A program made the position numbers and the translations under genes. From Tubiluchus corallicola (taxonomy: Eukaryota; Priapulida; Priapulimorpha; Priapulimorphida; Tubiluchidae): 59,043 bases of DNA. The stretch is taken from assembly GCA_030141605.1 (NCBI GenBank), contig JAQGDQ010000374.1, positions 1 through 59,043 on the forward strand, read 5' to 3'. This document shows, one piece after another, positions 54,951 to 59,043 of this stretch (positions are counted from its first letter, which is position 1; every line of letters begins with the position of its first letter). Below the pieces are notes generated by a model. It saw only the letters and a program-made list of their open reading frames with translations, had not been told where the DNA came from and searched no databases.

Positions 54951-55764
54951 ACCCAGTTAATTTGTTGGAGGAAACTAGAATTCAGAATTTTTTTTGGAAT
55001 TATATTTTCAGTCACTACACAATAACAATGTACTTTGAAATATGTAAGAAAACGTAAAAGTAAAAGTATGCTGTAAAGAAGTAAAAGGAATACTATAAAA
55101 TACAATTTCAAACGTTAAGATTCATAAATATCAAGATACGTGACTTACATAGATGCTTTAAATACGGTGTATATGATAAAATTCAAAGTACATTTAAAAT
55201 TCTTTTAGGAACTGATTTAAAATATCCGTATTGGCAAATAATGTGTAACTTAAACTACTAATTTCAACCAAAATCGTGCACTTAAAAATTCTAAATTTTC
55301 ATTAATTTCGTTTTTACGGAAATTGTCTAAATAGCTATTAGCGCGATGTGCGGTACGTGCTCTGCAAGCAGATATGGTTCGATTTACTAAATGGTATGTG
55401 CGGCAATTTAACAAAGTTTGAAAAATCTGTGAATTGCAACTTTTCCAGTGACCCTTCGTCTCAGTTTACATCATTTTTGCAACAGCTTTGAACACCTACA
55501 TTTATAGTAAATTTCGTTTGCATATGTATGCAAAATTGTATGAGAAAAAATGGAGTAAGTAATGTATATAAACAAAAAAAGAGTAATTAAGTTACTAATG
55601 AAGCAAAAAATTATTTCCTTGTAACAGCAATCGCTCACACCTTGTGCTATACTGATCGCCCGAATACATACTTTCTCTGTTAGATTTTATCTAACATCTA
55701 ACATTTATCTTACGTCTCGCAAATGTACATGTATATTTTCCACTTGTTCACTTGTTTATGAGAC
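54951..55764. other. Noncoding stretch
   Basis: AT-rich spacer between two simple-repeat tracts. No gene recognised. Confidence 0.3.
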
Positions 55765-55887
55765 TTGATTATTATTACTATTACTATTACTATTACTATT
55801 ACTATTACTATTACTATTACTATTACTATTACTATTACTATTACTATTACTATTACTATTACTATTACTATTACTATTACTATTACT

Positions 55888-55935
<48 letters not shown>

Positions 55936-55949
55936 GCTGTTGTTGTTGT

Positions 55950-56019
<70 letters not shown>

Positions 56020-56174
56020 ACTGTTACTGTTACTGTTACTGTTACTATTACTATTACTATTACTATTACTATTACTATTACTATTACTATTACTATTACT
56101 ATTACTATTACTATTACTATTACTATTACTATTACTATTATTAATATTATTATTATTATTATTACTATTATTAC

Positions 56175-56264
<90 letters not shown>

Positions 56265-56265
56265 G
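55765..56265 (+). repeat. Layered triplet/hexamer microsatellite, 500 bp
   Basis: Blocks in order: (ACTATT)n to about 55889, (GTT)n to about 55935, (GCTGTT)n to about 56018, (ACTGTT)n to about 56044, (ACTATT)n to about 56138, then (ATT)n to 56263. All three frames are open only because the unit contains no stop in that register. Confidence 0.97.
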
Positions 56266-56404
56266 AATCGATTTTAGCTGTCATTTATACGCACCTAAAC
56301 ACCATTCAGACCAATCCTGTCATAAGTATCAACATTAATAGAAGGCTATTCCACTGAATACTGGATTCCGGTTCGTAACTTACTGGTACAAAACATCTTC
56401 ATCG

Positions 56405-56592
56405 TTTTCATCATCATCATCATCATCGTCGTCGTCGTATCGTCGTCATCATTATCATCATCATTTTCATCGTCGTCATCATCATTATCATCATCATTTT
56501 CATCGTCATCATCATCATCATCATCGTCGTCGTCATCATCATCATCATCATCATCGTCGTCGTCGTCATCATCATCATCATTATTATTATTA
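56405..56592 (+). repeat. (TCA)n / (TCG)n triplet tract
   Basis: Alternating runs of CAT and CGT triplets, with a larger repeat in which ATCATCATCATCGTCGTCGTC recurs. Confidence 0.95.
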
Positions 56593-56949
56593 CGCCTCTG
56601 TTTACTTTTATTTGTTTACTTTAAATAGTTCCCTAGCGTAAGTTATTTAGTTTGTTATTTAGCTTTTAGTTTGTTCTTGCGCTTGTATGTTTGTTCGTTT
56701 GTTCAACCAAAGTTGTATGCCTACTTGTTTCTATCATTCTTGTGTAATAACTTTTCTGATTGTATTACTAAATTAAGTATGATCGTAACTACAAAGTTTT
56801 GCTGACAATAAACTGTCATAAAATCAGAAATTTGTTTGAATTTTCATCTTTCTTCTTGTTATACACGCTTGATTAAGTTTTTAATCGAGCTTGTAATGGA
56901 CGAGACAGATTCAGCGAGGAATAAGTCTGGCTTCTTTAGAGTTCTACAA
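56593..56949. other. Noncoding stretch
   Basis: No gene recognised. AATAAA at about 56809 on the plus strand is unassigned. Confidence 0.3.
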
Positions 56950-57083
56950 CCTTCTTGCGCATGCGCCGTGCAGCGCCGTGTGGGGCTCTTTTGAAGCTGG
57001 AGTAACACCGTGTCTGTTAACACGTTGTAAAGGCTTCGGCAGATTTAATTTGTGGATATCACAAGCTTTACGAACTTTCCGGT
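56950..57083 (+). promoter_or_regulatory. Candidate promoter (NRF1-type site) and noncoding first exon
   Basis: TGCGCATGCGC at 56956-56966 is the palindromic core of the NRF1 site common in CpG-type promoters. It sits in the only GC-rich patch of this region. About 115 bp later ACTTTCCG|GTGAGT at 57081/57082 is a strong splice donor. No long open frame precedes it, so the exon would be noncoding. Its gene would lie to the right, beyond or near the window edge. The layout fits the noncoding first exons implied for the zinc-finger genes. Confidence 0.45.
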
Positions 57084-58430
57084 GAGTTTCACTATAATTA
57101 CTTCTCTAATTTGCTTTAAAGTTGGTAAAAACTGTCTGCTGCACACTGCATTCACTCTAAACAGATATTTCTACAGTCAAATTATACAGTTAACAATTTT
57201 AAAGTGAGCTGTAGCAGTTTACGATTTTGCTTTTTAATTGTAATTTCATTAGTTAATCTCATTGAAATCGGTTTTGTACAAGCGCGCACACACATGTATG
57301 TAGTGCCTTTCTATGTCAACTAACTAGTCTATTTGAGCTCGACTTTAGCTGTTAGCGTTGCATAATTTCATGCAGTCACATAAGCACATCCTGAGGAACT
57401 GAAGGAATACAGGCATAACAGGTTAAAAGAGATTATAAGTGCTTTTTCACTTGAACTTTTAAAACTCAATAAAGTGATTTGGTAATTCTGTGGGCAGACT
57501 TTGGCTAGAGAAGTTTAATATATAAATTTCATTTCACCTGCCAGAAATGCTAATTATAGTTGATTAATCAAAGCGCCCTGGTATCTTTAACATTACTGTA
57601 CTGATTGTGTACGCTTACGGTGGAAGCAAAGTTATTCGTTTTTCGTTTAGAAGATGATTTATGTTTAGCCATTAAATGTTGGTCTTTTTTGCAATTTCTT
57701 ATTTTTGGCATTGAGCCATTGAGCGTAATTATACATTTTGTTTTTGCAGAAACCGTGGTTTAGTGAAACAGAATAGATTTCTAAATATTTCCAAATAATT
57801 TATTAATCTTTTTAATAAATTTGAAAGTCACTAAAAGAGTAAAATTTGTATATTTTTATACTGACAATTGTACTTCTAGTTTGTTATCATTTTGACTATA
57901 GCCCCTTAGTAAAATTCATGATATCTATGCAAAAGATTTTTGTAATACATGTATTAAAAATATCTATAATATATTAACTATTAACCTGATACACGCCTGC
58001 TTTATCATATAATTTCATACATTGCATATTTATTATAGCATAATTTCATATATCTTATCATATCATTTGTTTTCTTATAATTTACATTTGGCAGAATGAA
58101 TATTGAATGCATATTGAATTCACTTAAATGTAGTCGCCACGTTTTTCTCCACTATTCTAACCAAAGCTATAGAGTTAGTAATGGATCGCTAATGGGCTTT
58201 TGAGTAATCTTTGGCCATAGCGACTACAGCTATGTCGCCATGGTTTCCTTTTTCAAATGTCGACTTCTATCGACGCAAATCCGAATCACTAGGATGTTTC
58301 TTTCAGCGAAACTTGTGATCATCTGTGAATATTTTGCTCGGCTGTTTAGAGAACGAAACTTGCAGAAGATACAGAATTACTAACGGACGATTTTTATCTA
58401 TGACGTCTTTCCATCTTTACCATCCATCGT
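57084..58430. other. Probable intron, no coding sequence seen
   Basis: AT-rich DNA following the candidate donor at 57082. No exon recognised. Some higher-complexity sequence is present at 58140-58380, but no similarity is seen. Confidence 0.3.
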
Positions 58431-58770
58431 CATCATTACTATTAATGATGATGATTGTATTTCAATCAATGATATCATTTCAATTTTTATCATTCGTAAA
58501 GCATCTATGGAGACCAGGTTATTCTTTTGACACCACTATCGTCGACATCTTTAACACCACTGCCGCCGCTGCCACCAACATCACCAACACCACCGCCACT
58601 AAGACCACCACCACCACCAACACCACCCCCACCACTAACACCACCACCAACACCAACACCACCCCCACCACTAACACCACCACCACCACCACCACCACCA
58701 CGACCACCACCACCACCACCACCACCACCACCACTGTAATCGTCATCATCATCATCACTATTATCATCAG
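58431..58770 (+). repeat. (ACC)n / (CAT)n triplet tract
   Basis: Mostly ACC triplets with interspersed AAC from about 58550 to 58735, flanked by ATC runs. Long apparent frames (Thr-, Pro- or Val-rich) on both strands are repeat artefacts. Confidence 0.93.
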
Positions 58771-58854
58771 TGTTATCATGTCAATTTTTATCATTCATAA
58801 AGTAGTAAAAATTCGAGGTAAACAAAACATTTTAAACCGTCCATGACATCACTT

Positions 58855-58973
58855 TCTTTATCATTATCAGCAGCATCAATGACATCATCATTGTTACCAC
58901 CATCATCGTGGTTGTCATATTCGTCGTGATCACGATCATGATCATGTTCATCGCCGTCATCATCATGTCATCA

Positions 58974-59043
<70 letters not shown>
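58855..59043 (+). repeat. (CAT)n to (CGT)n tract running off the window
   Basis: Interrupted ATC/GTC triplets lead into an uninterrupted (CGT)n from about 58975 to the last base, 23 units, with no end inside the window. Confidence 0.95.

Noticed and set aside
55752-56277. Long open frames of Tyr/Cys, Ile/Thr/Val or Leu runs
   Set aside because: They are translations of ATT/GTT/ACTATT microsatellite; no natural protein is implied.
58325-58846. Thr-rich, Pro-rich and Val-rich frames of 70-173 codons
   Set aside because: They come from the (ACC)n/(CAT)n tract on both strands.

Overview
This is an AT-rich, intron-bearing animal genome segment. A split UFC1 gene, a rhodopsin-type GPCR, multi-finger zinc-finger genes, LTR and non-LTR retrotransposons, many MITEs and long microsatellites rule out a prokaryote, virus or plastid. 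The sequence does not settle the species. An invertebrate, possibly a marine lophotrochozoan, fits best, but that is inference.

Layout. Positions 1-8600 hold a five-exon UFC1 gene on the minus strand (coding exons between 3101 and 8460). Three of its introns carry MITEs, and a related MITE lies downstream. Positions 8717-9113 are a TTCGAA-rich hAT MITE with a perfect 8-bp target duplication, followed by a MULE-like transposase scrap near 9560. Positions 9925-15513 are a tandem segmental duplication. The left copy has an intact single-exon GPCR (11324-12241), the right copy a dead GPCR (14618-15413), and a minisatellite with units of about 90 bp lies at the junction. Positions 16030-18808 are a decayed Jockey/CR1-like LINE. 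Positions 27805-32519 are a Ty3/Gypsy LTR element on the minus strand with two identical 195-bp LTRs and one amber codon in its reverse transcriptase. Positions 35890-36770 are a hAT relic keeping the transposase C-terminus. An RTE-like LINE remnant lies at 51690-52750. From about 54400 to the right edge the window is mostly simple repeats, interrupted by a candidate promoter and first exon near 57000.

The most distinctive content is a family of four zinc-finger genes on the plus strand (22530, 38235, 43875, 45686) plus one pseudogene (41820-42211). Each full-length member has a noncoding 5' exon spliced just before an ATG-GAA-GA start. Each encodes a conserved N-terminal C2H2 finger module, an acidic linker with a VKxE SUMO-type site, and one to five C-terminal pairs made of a C2H2 finger and a C2HC finger. 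Relics of further finger pairs lie beyond the stop codons of the first gene and, more weakly, the fourth. The arrangement recalls lineage-specific regulatory families such as KRAB-ZNF or ZAD-ZNF, with the N-terminal finger in the effector-domain position. Function, including any role against the many transposons here, is inference.
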